From: Actinomycetes bacterium
Lineage (GTDB): Bacteria > Actinomycetota > Actinomycetes > Propionibacteriales > Propionibacteriaceae
Assembly (NCBI GenBank): GCA_029778515.1
Contig: JAKOQD010000280.1
Span: 1 to 7,063, forward strand
Length of the DNA stretch: 7,063 nt
Reading direction: 5' to 3'
Below the pieces are notes generated by a model. The model was given only the letters and a program-made list of their open reading frames with translations. It did not search any database and was not told where the DNA came from. This document shows, piece by piece, positions 1-5,212 of the stretch (the stretch's first letter is position 1; every line of letters starts with the position of its first letter). Made by a program: the position numbers and the translations under genes.

Positions 1-255
1 CCCGACTGGGACAAGGTGCAGAGCCGGGTGAAGAAGGCACTCAAGGAGACGGAGAAGGCCGCGCAGCCCACCGCCTCGGCAACCACGACACCCAACGGCA
101 CCGCTTCCGCGTCAGCCGCCAGCACTGAGCCCACTTCGAGCGCGACGACCTCGGCCACGCCGTCCAGCAGCGCGTCTTCGAGCAGCGCGTCGTCTACCGC
201 CAAGGCCAAGAGCGAAGACCTAGAGGACGTCTGCGGCTACCACCCCGAGAAGTAG
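1..255 (+). CDS. C-terminal end of a protein with a Ser/Ala/Thr-rich tail (5' end outside window)
   Basis: The frame is open from the first base to the TAG at 253-255, giving 84 visible residues; the start lies upstream. A GTG at 16 is in frame but has no ribosome binding site, so it is probably internal. The visible part begins PDWDKVQSRVKKALKE, a charged helical stretch. About 45 residues of almost pure Ser, Ala, Thr and Pro follow, and the protein closes with an acidic segment DLEDVCGYHPEK that contains the only cysteine. Tails like this are usual in exported or wall-spanning actinobacterial proteins, for example at the C-terminus of LytR-CpsA-Psr (LCP) ligases. No catalytic part is visible, so LCP is only a guess. 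A 15-base unit coding SSASS is repeated twice inside the tail. The gene converges on the minus-strand gene ending at 367. Confidence 0.6.
   Translation, partial: PDWDKVQSRVKKALKETEKAAQPTASATTTPNGTASASAASTEPTSSATTSATPSSSASSSSASSTAKAKSEDLEDVCGYHPEK
166..195 (+). repeat. Two tandem 15-base units inside the Ser/Ala tail
   Basis: AGCAGCGCGTC occurs at 166-176 and again at 181-191, a 15-base period in the reading frame. Each unit codes Ser-Ser-Ala-Ser-Ser. Slippage at such a unit would add or remove five residues without breaking the frame. Confidence 0.55.
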
Positions 256-256
256 C

Positions 257-272
257 GCTCGAATCCTCGAGC
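257..272 (+). terminator. Short hairpin just after the stop codon of the first gene
   Basis: GCTCGA (257-262) pairs perfectly with TCGAGC (267-272) across a 4-base loop, ATCC. The hairpin starts two bases after the TAG at 253-255. There is no T-tract, and G-rich sequence follows. It could be a U-less terminator or a 3'-end stabiliser, as is common in high-GC actinobacteria, but a 6-bp stem is weak. Confidence 0.35.
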
Positions 273-298
273 TGGGCGGGATGCCGTCCGCGGTCTCA

Positions 299-320
299 CC
301 TTCGCAAGCTCAGCACAAGG
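299..320. repeat. Degenerate copy of the CAAGCTCAG intergenic repeat
   Basis: The sequence shares the 9-base core CAAGCTCAG (305-313) with the nearby full copy (core at 345-353). It is bounded by CCTT (299-302) and AAGG (317-320), which can pair. It lies in the convergent gap between the first gene and the membrane protein gene. It is more diverged than the copies at 333-360 and 4181-4228, so membership of the same family is probable but not certain. Confidence 0.4.
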
Positions 321-332
321 CAGGCGCGATCA

Positions 333-360
333 GCGACCCCTCGTCAAGCTCAGGGATCGC
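333..360 (-). terminator. Repeat copy A: hairpin after the membrane protein gene
   Basis: Read on the minus strand, this element begins 6 bases after the stop codon of the membrane protein gene. The minus-strand RNA pairs GCGAUCCC with GGGGUCGC, an 8-bp stem including one U-G wobble, around a 12-base loop (UGAGCUUGACGA). The wobble becomes a C-A mismatch on the plus strand, so the fold favours the minus-strand transcript. Twenty-four of 25 bases (335-359) match the inverted copy at 4202-4226. There is no U-tract. I infer a terminator or 3'-end element belonging to a dispersed repeat family. Confidence 0.55.
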
Positions 361-366
361 TCGGTC

Positions 367-852
367 TCAGTGTTCGTTGGGTAGCTCAGTGTCCGTAAGC
401 CGGCTCAGGTTCGTCGGTTGTTGATAGCCCCGGTCGGCATCCAGGTGCCGGGCGATGTCGGCCCCCAGAGCATCCAGGTCGGCGACGCTGCTGCGCGACA
501 CCACCAGGCGCAGCGTGCTTCCGTCCAGCCGATACAGCGTGAGCAGGCCATCGGCTATGGTCACGCGGCTGATGTCGGCCCAGCGTCCGGTCTCGTCGGT
601 GCCACCGCCGTACACCCGGTAACCCTCCTCGTCCAGCACCACCTCGACCGACATCGAGTGCGCCATCGCCCAGGAAGCCGTGAGCAACCCCACGCCGAGC
701 AGCAGGGCGAGCGTCCCGATCAGCGCCAGGGCCAGATGCCAGCCCAGCAGGTGGGACATCAGCATCAGCACCAGTCCGATCACCATCAGGGCGGACGCGA
801 GCGCGAGGGCACGCAGCGGCGGTCGCTGTCGCACATGATGAGTCGTCGGCAC
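367..852 (-). CDS. Small two-helix membrane protein with a PH-like C-terminal domain
   Basis: This is a 161-residue protein. Two hydrophobic helices lie at about residues 14-36 and 40-62, followed by a soluble region of about 70 residues (68-138). That region contains alternating strands (SVEVVLDEEGYRVYG, then WADISRVTIADGLLTLYRLDG), a layout seen in bacterial PH-like (bPH/YdbT-type) membrane proteins. The C-terminal 20 residues are polar. The function is unknown; a role at the inner face of the membrane is inferred. I chose the GTG at 852 because AGGGG (863-859) precedes it by 6 bases. A longer reading from 930 would run into the tRNA gene and must be wrong. The GTG at 834 has no ribosome binding site. 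The gene starts 26 bases after the tRNA-Ser 3' end and may be transcribed by read-through from the tRNA promoter. Repeat copy A follows its stop codon. Confidence 0.75.
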   Translation of the reverse strand: MPTTHHVRQRPPLRALALASALMVIGLVLMLMSHLLGWHLALALIGTLALLLGVGLLTASWAMAHSMSVEVVLDEEGYRVYGGGTDETGRWADISRVTIADGLLTLYRLDGSTLRLVVSRSSVADLDALGADIARHLDADRGYQQPTNLSRLTDTELPNEH

Positions 853-878
853 CCCACACCCCTGTTCTGCCGTTCGCG

Positions 879-963
879 CGGCGAGGGTGGGATTCGAACC
901 CACGGAGCCGTTAAGCTCGGCCGCTTTCAAGGCGGCTGCACTAGTCCACTATGCGACCTCGCC
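879..963 (-). tRNA. tRNA-Ser (anticodon UGA)
   Basis: An 85-base type II tRNA on the minus strand, readable arm by arm. The acceptor stem pairs GGCGAGG (963-957) with CCTCGCC (886-880), 7 of 7, with discriminator G at 879. The D-arm is GCA/TGC. The anticodon stem is GCCGC/GCGGC around loop CTTGAAA, with anticodon TGA at 929-927, reading UCA and by wobble other UCN serine codons. The long variable arm is closed by GAGC/GCTC, the serine identity feature. The T-arm is GTGGG-TTCGAAT-CCCAC. CCA is not encoded, so it must be added after transcription. The next gene on the strand is the small membrane protein at 852. Confidence 0.96.
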
Positions 964-972
964 AGTCGACCC

Positions 973-978
973 ATCATA
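973..978 (-). promoter_or_regulatory. Probable -10 box of the tRNA-Ser promoter
   Basis: On the minus strand TATGAT ends 9 bases before the tRNA 5' end, the right distance for a very short leader. No good TTGACA-like -35 box is present 16-18 bases upstream, so the call rests on the -10 box and its position. The same 212-base gap must also hold the promoter of the divergent quinone oxidoreductase gene, for which I see no convincing boxes. Confidence 0.5.
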
Positions 979-1175
979 ACGATTCATGCTGTGCGTAGGA
1001 TCGATTCCACCTAGTTCGGCCCGCTGACTACGGCGGACGCTGCTCTTCTCCGCTCCTTCCACTGGGTTCCGCCCCCGCTGGCGCGGGCGAGGGGATTGAG
1101 CACAGACGCGAACCGACAACGGCTAACCCGGCTGGTGACATTCACCTGGACGGGGCCAGATGCAAAGCTGGGGGC

Positions 1176-2147
1176 ATGCGAATCGTCTCCGTAACCGAGC
1201 CCGGCGGTCCCGAGAACCTGTTCATCACCGAGGCGGCCCCGCCGTTCGCCGCGCCCGGCGAGGTGCTCGTCGCCGTCCACGCCGCCGGCGTGAACCGGGC
1301 GGACCTGCTGCAACGGCAGGGCTTCTATCCGCCGCCGCCTGGCGCCAGCGACATCATCGGCCTTGAGGTCGCCGGCGCCATCGTCGAGCTCGGCGAAGGC
1401 GTCCACGGCTGGGCGATCGGTGACGAGTGCGTAGCCCTGCTGGCCGGCGGTGGCTACGCCGAATACGTGAACGTCCCGGCCGGACAGGTGATCCGGCCGC
1501 CCGCCGGCATCGACCTGATCAGCGCCGGCGGGTTGATCGAGGCGGCCGCGACCGTCCTGTCGAACTTCGACCACGTGCACCTGAAAGCCGGCGAGACCGT
1601 ACTGATCCACGGCGGCACCGGAGGCGTCGGCACGTTCGCGATCCAGTATGCGAAGGCGATCGGCGCCCGCGTGCTCACCACCGCCGGATCGGCGGAGAAG
1701 CTCGAGCTGTGCCGCGAACTCGGCGCGGACGAGGCCTTCGACTACCACGACGACTGGGTGGCCGCGGTCGCCGAAACCACCGCCGGCAAGGGCGTGGACG
1801 TGATCCTGGACGTGATCGGCGCCAAATACCTGGAGTCGAACGTCGCCTCGCTGGCCCTGGACGGACGCCTGGTAGTGATCGGCCTCCAGGGGGGACGCAA
1901 AGCCACCCTCGACCTGAACGCACTGCTGGTGAAGCGGGCCACCGTGACCGCCACCAGCCTGCGCGGACGTCCGGTCGCGCAGAAGGCCGCCATCGCCGCA
2001 GCCGTTGCCGAGCGGGTGTGGCCGTTGGTGACCGCCGGCGCGATCAAGCCGCCACGCGAGACCCGCTTCCGCTTGGCGGACGTCGCCCAGGCGCACGCCC
2101 TGCTCGCGTCCGGGGAGAACATCGGCAAGGTGATCCTGACGATGTAG
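1176..2147 (+). CDS. NAD(P)H:quinone oxidoreductase, PIG3 type (zinc-free MDR family)
   Basis: This 323-residue protein belongs to the medium-chain dehydrogenase/reductase superfamily, in the zeta-crystallin/PIG3 branch that reduces quinones or activated double bonds with NADPH. The N-terminal GroES-like domain (about 1-125) carries the PIG3 signature GVNRADLLQRQG (38-49), followed by YPPPPGAS and GLEVAG (62-67). The Rossmann domain has the nucleotide-binding loop GGTGGVG at 146-152, and the C-terminus closes with the family pattern ENIGKVILTM. No structural or catalytic zinc cysteine cluster is seen, as expected for this branch. The length is normal. The ATG at 1176 fits the conserved N-terminus (MRIVSVTEPGGPE), but the G-run before it ends only 1 base away, so translation may start with a poor site or leaderless. 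The gene diverges from the tRNA. The next gene has its own promoter. Confidence 0.9.
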   Translation: MRIVSVTEPGGPENLFITEAAPPFAAPGEVLVAVHAAGVNRADLLQRQGFYPPPPGASDIIGLEVAGAIVELGEGVHGWAIGDECVALLAGGGYAEYVNVPAGQVIRPPAGIDLISAGGLIEAAATVLSNFDHVHLKAGETVLIHGGTGGVGTFAIQYAKAIGARVLTTAGSAEKLELCRELGADEAFDYHDDWVAAVAETTAGKGVDVILDVIGAKYLESNVASLALDGRLVVIGLQGGRKATLDLNALLVKRATVTATSLRGRPVAQKAAIAAAVAERVWPLVTAGAIKPPRETRFRLADVAQAHALLASGENIGKVILTM

Positions 2148-2190
2148 GCGCCGGGCTCAACCCAGCTTCGGCCCGCGTCCGAGCAGCCAT

Positions 2191-2218
2191 TTGAAGCGAT
2201 GGGGTACCTGTCTAGAAT
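2191..2218 (+). promoter_or_regulatory. Housekeeping-type promoter of the YbdK-family ligase gene
   Basis: TTGAAG (2191-2196) and TAGAAT (2213-2218) are separated by 16 bases, close to the sigma-70/SigA-type consensus. Transcription would begin near 2225, giving a leader of about 20 bases that contains the GAGGA site. This also shows that an in-frame ATG at 2199 lies inside the promoter and is not the start. Confidence 0.65.
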
Positions 2219-2234
2219 CAGGCCCAGTCTCAGT

Positions 2235-2239
2235 GAGGA
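2235..2239 (+). promoter_or_regulatory. Ribosome binding site deciding the ATG at 2247
   Basis: GAGGA is followed by a 7-base spacer and then ATG at 2247. It is the only good Shine-Dalgarno match near the 5' end of this frame and selects 2247 over the ATG at 2199. Confidence 0.8.
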
Positions 2240-2246
2240 TCCGAGC

Positions 2247-3368
2247 ATGCGCGTCGACTTCGCCCCGTCCAAACAATCGAGCGTGGGCATCGAATGGGAG
2301 CTCGGCCTGGTCGACCTGGCCTCCGGCGAGCTCTCCCCGGCGGCCGAATCCGTCCTCGAAGCTTGCGGCGGCGGTGAGACCGAGCCGATCCGCAAGGAAT
2401 TCCTGAAGAACATGATCGAGTTGGTCTCCGGCGCGCACACCACCGTGGGCGAGGCGGTCGCCGACCTGTCCGCCAACCTGCTGATCGTGCAGCGTGTCAT
2501 CGGGCCGATGGGCATCGGCCTGATCGGGTCGGGCTCGCACCCCTTCAGCAAGTCGGACGCGCAGGAGCGCTTCACCGGCTCCCGCTATGACGTGGTGGCC
2601 GACCTCAACCAGTACTGGGGACGCCAGATGGCCATCTGCGGCACCCACGTCCACGTCGGCGTCGACCACAAGGACAAGGCACTGCCGATCACCAACGGCC
2701 TGGCTCGCTTCTACCCCTACTTGCTGGCGGTCACCTGCTCGTCGCCGTACTGGGAGGGCGCCGATTCCGGCTATGCGTCCCAGCGGACGATGATCTTCCA
2801 GCAGCTGCCAACCAACGGGCTGCCCTACCCGATGAGCCGCTGGTCGGAGTTCGAGGAGTACGCCGAGGAACTACTTGATTCCCACATGATCAGTGTCGCG
2901 GCCGAGATTCGCTGGGACGTCCGACCGTCCCCGAAGTTCGGCACAGTCGAGAATCGGACGGGCGACTCGGTGCCGACGCTGGCCGAGATCGGCTGCCTGG
3001 CCGCGCTGACCCAGTGCTTCGCCGAGCATATCTCCCGCGGCTACGCCCGCGACCACACCTACGAGTCGTTACCGCCGTGGCTCGTGCGCGAGAACAAGTG
3101 GCGTGCGGCGCGCTACGGCATGGACGCGGAAGTGATCACCCCCAATCGGGAGAAGCGCGAGGTGCCGCTGCGCGAGGGCCTGTTGAACTGGCTGGAACGG
3201 CTCACTCCGATCGCACGAGACCTCGGCTGCGAGACCGAGTTGCACTTCGCGGCCGAGCTCGCCGAGCGGGGGTCCAGCTACGTCCGGCAGCGGGAAGCCG
3301 GCGGACCGGAGGCCGCGCTGCGCCTGCTGCTGGCTGAGACCGGGGCAGCGTCCCCGTTCACTACCTAG
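2247..3368 (+). CDS. Glutamate-cysteine ligase / carboxylate-amine ligase, YbdK family (GCS2)
   Basis: This 373-residue protein is in the GCS2 family, YbdK subfamily: ATP-dependent enzymes joining the glutamate gamma-carboxyl to an amine, with weak gamma-glutamylcysteine synthetase activity in the E. coli protein. Family blocks appear in order: GIEWELGLVD (14-23, metal/ATP-binding glutamates), GSGSHPF (94-100), WGRQMAICGTHVHVGVD (124-140), SSPYWEGADSGYASQR (165-180), IRWDVRPSPKFGTVENR (221-237) and ENKWRAARYG (282-291). The length is normal. The block usually reading TVEVRVCD in relatives (from memory) here reads TVENRTGD; the conserved Glu235 and Arg237 remain, but neighbouring residues changed. 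Actinobacteria generally use mycothiol instead of glutathione, so the true substrate is unknown. The start at 2247 is supported by a promoter and a Shine-Dalgarno site. The glutamine amidotransferase gene follows on the same strand after about 84 bases. Confidence 0.88.
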   Translation: MRVDFAPSKQSSVGIEWELGLVDLASGELSPAAESVLEACGGGETEPIRKEFLKNMIELVSGAHTTVGEAVADLSANLLIVQRVIGPMGIGLIGSGSHPFSKSDAQERFTGSRYDVVADLNQYWGRQMAICGTHVHVGVDHKDKALPITNGLARFYPYLLAVTCSSPYWEGADSGYASQRTMIFQQLPTNGLPYPMSRWSEFEEYAEELLDSHMISVAAEIRWDVRPSPKFGTVENRTGDSVPTLAEIGCLAALTQCFAEHISRGYARDHTYESLPPWLVRENKWRAARYGMDAEVITPNREKREVPLREGLLNWLERLTPIARDLGCETELHFAAELAERGSSYVRQREAGGPEAALRLLLAETGAASPFTT

Positions 3369-3452
3369 CATCAGGCCAAGATCCACCTTCGCTCGAGTCG
3401 GCGGACGCGGGCGCTCCGGCAGGTCGAGCCCGTGCCGCCTATCATGACTTCC

Positions 3453-4181
3453 GTGCTGCCCTTCCTGCTCCTTGCCACCCGCGACCACGACACCGCCGCC
3501 GCGGCCGAGTACCAGTCGGTACTGCGGCACACCGGGCTGGACGCGTCCGAACTGGTCCACCTTCGGGTCGAAACGCAGCCGTTACCGCCGCTCGACCTGA
3601 GCGAGTACTCGGGCGTAATCCTGGGCGGGAGCTCCTTCAATATCTCGGACGAGATCAAGTCGTCGATCCAGCAGCGGGTCGAGGCCGACCTGCGTGGGCT
3701 GGTGGATCAGATCGTCGACGCCGACTACCCGTTCCTCGGCATGTGCTACGGCGTCGGGACGGTGAGCACGCACCTCGGCGGCCGGGTCGACCGCGAGTTC
3801 GGCGAAGCGGTCGGCGCGATCGAGGTGACCCAGACCGAAGCCGGACTGAGCGATCCGCTGCTGGCCGGGATGAGCCCACTCTTCCACGCGTTCGTCGGCC
3901 ACAAGGAGGCCTGCAACGGCGCGCCGCCCGGGATCGAACTGCTGGCCACCGGGGTGGACTGCCCAGTGCAGATGTACCGGGTCGGGATGAACGTGTACGT
4001 CACCCAGTTCCACCCCGAACTGGACGCCGACGACCTCGCCGCCCGGATGCGCATCTACCAGCACGCCGGCTACTTCGCCCCGTCCGAGCTGGACGACCTG
4101 ATCACCATGGCAGCCAACAGCCAGGTGAACGGCGAGCAGCATCGCGTGCTCCGCAACTTCGTTGAGCGGTACGCCCGCTGA
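3453..4181 (+). CDS. Free-standing class I glutamine amidotransferase (GMP synthase GATase-like)
   Basis: This 242-residue single-domain protein is of the triad class I glutamine amidotransferase family, which hydrolyses glutamine and passes ammonia to a partner. The nucleophile elbow is GMCYG (96-100, Cys98), and the His-Glu pair lies in FHPE (His187, Glu189). An oxyanion-side GG (GVILGGSSFN) and the substrate loop FVGHKEA are also seen. No synthetase domain is attached, and no obvious ammonia acceptor enzyme lies next door except possibly the ATP-dependent ligase upstream. Proteins of this form in actinobacteria are commonly annotated as GMP synthase-like and have no settled role. The start is uncertain: GTG 3453 fits the usual N-terminus (M-PFLLLATR) and lies 7 bases after TATCAT (3440-3445), suggesting leaderless translation. 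ATG 3444 and GTG 3432 (AGGT 7 bases before it) are alternatives. The stop codon abuts repeat copy B. Confidence 0.85.
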   Translation: MLPFLLLATRDHDTAAAAEYQSVLRHTGLDASELVHLRVETQPLPPLDLSEYSGVILGGSSFNISDEIKSSIQQRVEADLRGLVDQIVDADYPFLGMCYGVGTVSTHLGGRVDREFGEAVGAIEVTQTEAGLSDPLLAGMSPLFHAFVGHKEACNGAPPGIELLATGVDCPVQMYRVGMNVYVTQFHPELDADDLAARMRIYQHAGYFAPSELDDLITMAANSQVNGEQHRVLRNFVERYAR

Positions 4182-4228
4182 CGATCCCTGAGCCTCTCCA
4201 ACGATCCCTGAGCTTGACGAAGGGTCCG
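4181..4228 (+). terminator. Repeat copy B: partial plus full hairpin repeat after the amidotransferase gene
   Basis: ACGATCCCTGAGC occurs at 4181-4193 and again at 4201-4213, so the 5' half of the element is duplicated with a 20-base period, beginning on the last base of the stop codon. The second unit is complete: GA(U)CCCU pairs with AGGGUC, 6 bp with one bulged U, around an 11-base loop (GAGCTTGACGA). Bases 4202-4226 match the reverse complement of 335-359 at 24 of 25 positions. There is no U-tract. I infer a terminator-type repeat for the plus-strand run. Confidence 0.55.
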
Positions 4229-4251
4229 TCTCACTGCAACCGGGTGGCTGC

Positions 4252-4293
4252 GGCCCTTCGTGACGCGCTCGTTCCTCACGCTCCTCAGGGACC
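4252..4293 (-). terminator. Repeat copy D: longer hairpin variant after the PIG-L gene
   Basis: Read on the minus strand, the element starts 10 bases after the stop of the PIG-L gene with GGTCCCTGAG and ends with ACGAAGGGCC. These are the same ends as copy B, but with a longer interior. GG and CCCT at 4252-4257 face AGGG and CC at 4287-4293 with one bulged A. An inner stem CGTGA/TCACG (4259-4263 and 4276-4280) sits inside. It forms the minus-strand half of a likely bidirectional terminator between convergent genes. Confidence 0.5.
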
Positions 4294-4303
4294 GCTTTGG
4301 CAG

Positions 4304-5032
4304 CTAGCGGAGCTTGTAGGCCCGGAACGCCACCGCGTTGGGAACGCCGAGCGCCGCACCCTGGGCGGTGGTCATCTCCGTGAGCAGGTCCCGGGGCAGC
4401 GGGTGGCCCGACAGCCCGCCCAGATAGTCACCGTGGGCTTCGAGCGCGAGGATGCCACGCTCGAGCGGGCGTCCGCTCACGTCCACCGCATGGGTCGGAC
4501 GGCTGTCGCCGGCGACCAGCAACCAGCTCACTCCCCACTTGGGAAGCCCCTCGTCAGCGGCCAGTTCCGGGAAGACCCAGGTGTTGTCGGCGTCCCGGAT
4601 CGCGTCCACGCAGGCCAAGCCGGCCACGCGGTGATCGGCCTGGTTCAGGCCGGCCACGAACTCCACCTCCCAGGAGCCCGTAACCACCACGTCCGGCCGG
4701 ATCTTGCGAATGTGTCGCGCGATGTCGCGGCGGATGTCCAGGGAGTAGACCAGCATCCCGTCCGGGTGGTCGAGGATGGTCAGGTCCTGCACCCCCACCA
4801 CCTCGCTGGCCTCCCGCTGCTCGGCGGCGCGCAGGACTCGGGTCTGCTCGGGCGGACGCTGCATGCCGGCCTCGCCACCGGTGAGCAGCAGGTAACAGAC
4901 CTCGATGCCGCGGGCTGTCCAGGCGGCCACCGCGGCTGAGGTGCCGTACTCGATGTCATCCGGGTGCGCCACCACGCAGAGCACCCGCTTGAAACCGTCG
5001 TCTTCAAGTCGCTGCAGGTTGAACTCGGCCAT
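4304..5032 (-). CDS. PIG-L (LmbE) family zinc-dependent N-deacetylase
   Basis: This 242-residue protein belongs to the superfamily that includes MshB (GlcNAc-Ins deacetylase) and Mca (mycothiol S-conjugate amidase). The signature AHPDD lies at 22-26, giving zinc ligands His23 and Asp26 and catalytic base Asp25. The third ligand, His134, lies in ADHR (132-135). TGGEAG (51-56), the REAS-like helix (73-76) and LDHPDG (87-92) are also typical. It is shorter than MshB and Mca (about 290-300 residues) and resembles the group of about 240 residues, common in actinobacteria, whose substrate is unknown, so I do not call it mshB. The ATG at 5032 starts just before the conserved core. An upstream extension of 36 residues is Arg/Gly/Trp-rich and runs through probable promoter sequence. 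No Shine-Dalgarno site precedes 5032, so it may be leaderless. It converges on the amidotransferase gene. Confidence 0.87.
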   Translation of the reverse strand: MAEFNLQRLEDDGFKRVLCVVAHPDDIEYGTSAAVAAWTARGIEVCYLLLTGGEAGMQRPPEQTRVLRAAEQREASEVVGVQDLTILDHPDGMLVYSLDIRRDIARHIRKIRPDVVVTGSWEVEFVAGLNQADHRVAGLACVDAIRDADNTWVFPELAADEGLPKWGVSWLLVAGDSRPTHAVDVSGRPLERGILALEAHGDYLGGLSGHPLPRDLLTEMTTAQGAALGVPNAVAFRAYKLR

Positions 5033-5038
5033 AGGCCC

Positions 5039-5065
5039 AAGGTACGTCGCGTCCGTCCGGCTCAA
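5039..5065 (-). promoter_or_regulatory. Possible leaderless promoter of the PIG-L gene
   Basis: On the minus strand TTGAGC (5065-5060) and TACCTT (5044-5039) are 15 bases apart. The -10 box ends 6 bases before the ATG at 5032, so transcription would begin at or next to the start codon, in keeping with the absence of a Shine-Dalgarno site. The spacing is short and both boxes are imperfect. Confidence 0.3.
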
Positions 5066-5105
5066 CAGGAGGACTTCTGCCCACGGGCCCGGCCGCCACC
5101 GTCCA

Positions 5106-5134
5106 CCCCGTACCCCGTCTCGCCCGTCCCACCC
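5106..5134 (-). other. G-quadruplex-type motif upstream of the PIG-L gene
   Basis: The minus strand carries five G-runs of three or four bases: 5134-5132, 5130-5128, 5125-5123, 5116-5113 and 5109-5106. They are separated by loops of 1, 2, 6 and 3 bases, which satisfies the usual G3 with 1-7 base loop rule. It lies 74-102 bases upstream of the PIG-L start, on the strand identical to the message, in the 180-base gap after the aldo/keto reductase gene. GC-rich DNA produces such motifs by chance, so function is unproven. Confidence 0.4.
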
Positions 5135-5212
5135 GAACACGTTCGATAAGTGGACGGGGTCAGCCCACGGGGCCAGCCGACGGGAGCAGACCCGGCGGAC
5201 AGGATCAGCCGA

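Noticed and set aside
853..930. N-terminal extension of the small membrane protein up to 930
   Set aside because: It would translate the antiparallel arms of the tRNA-Ser; the GTG at 852 has an AGGGG site at proper spacing.
1074..1087. CCCGC-TGGC-GCGGG hairpin between the tRNA and the quinone oxidoreductase
   Set aside because: A 5-bp GC stem in GC-rich DNA in a divergent gap; no T-tract and no gene ending nearby that it could terminate.
1096..1129. TTGAGC and CTAACC as a promoter for the quinone oxidoreductase
   Set aside because: The spacing is 20 or more bases, too long for a standard promoter, and the -10 match is poor.
1011..2096. Long minus-strand reading frame of 361 codons opposite the quinone oxidoreductase
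   Set aside because: It is antisense to a clearly recognisable gene, has a Gly/Arg/Ala-rich composition without domains, and open antisense frames are expected in high-GC DNA.
4070..4279. Small minus-strand frame across the amidotransferase 3' end and the repeat
   Set aside because: It contains the phrase TLRQAQGSLER, the kind of spurious translation given by the intergenic repeat family.
4304..5032. Calling the PIG-L gene mshB or mca of mycothiol metabolism
   Set aside because: The protein is about 50 residues shorter than either and matches the unspecialised LmbE group; the catalytic motif alone does not identify the substrate.
5033..5140. 36-residue N-terminal extension of the PIG-L protein
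   Set aside because: The sequence is Arg/Gly/Trp-rich, has no family similarity, and crosses the G-run motif and candidate promoter.
5134..5145. Inverted repeat CGAAC-AC-GTTCG resembling a LexA box
   Set aside because: The actinobacterial LexA box has four bases between GAAC and GTTC; here there are two, and it is not placed at a recognisable SOS gene.
5079..5179. Two similar 17-base stretches starting GCCCACGGG at 5079 and 5163
   Set aside because: They differ at two positions, are purely GC-rich and have no further symmetry; chance similarity is likely.
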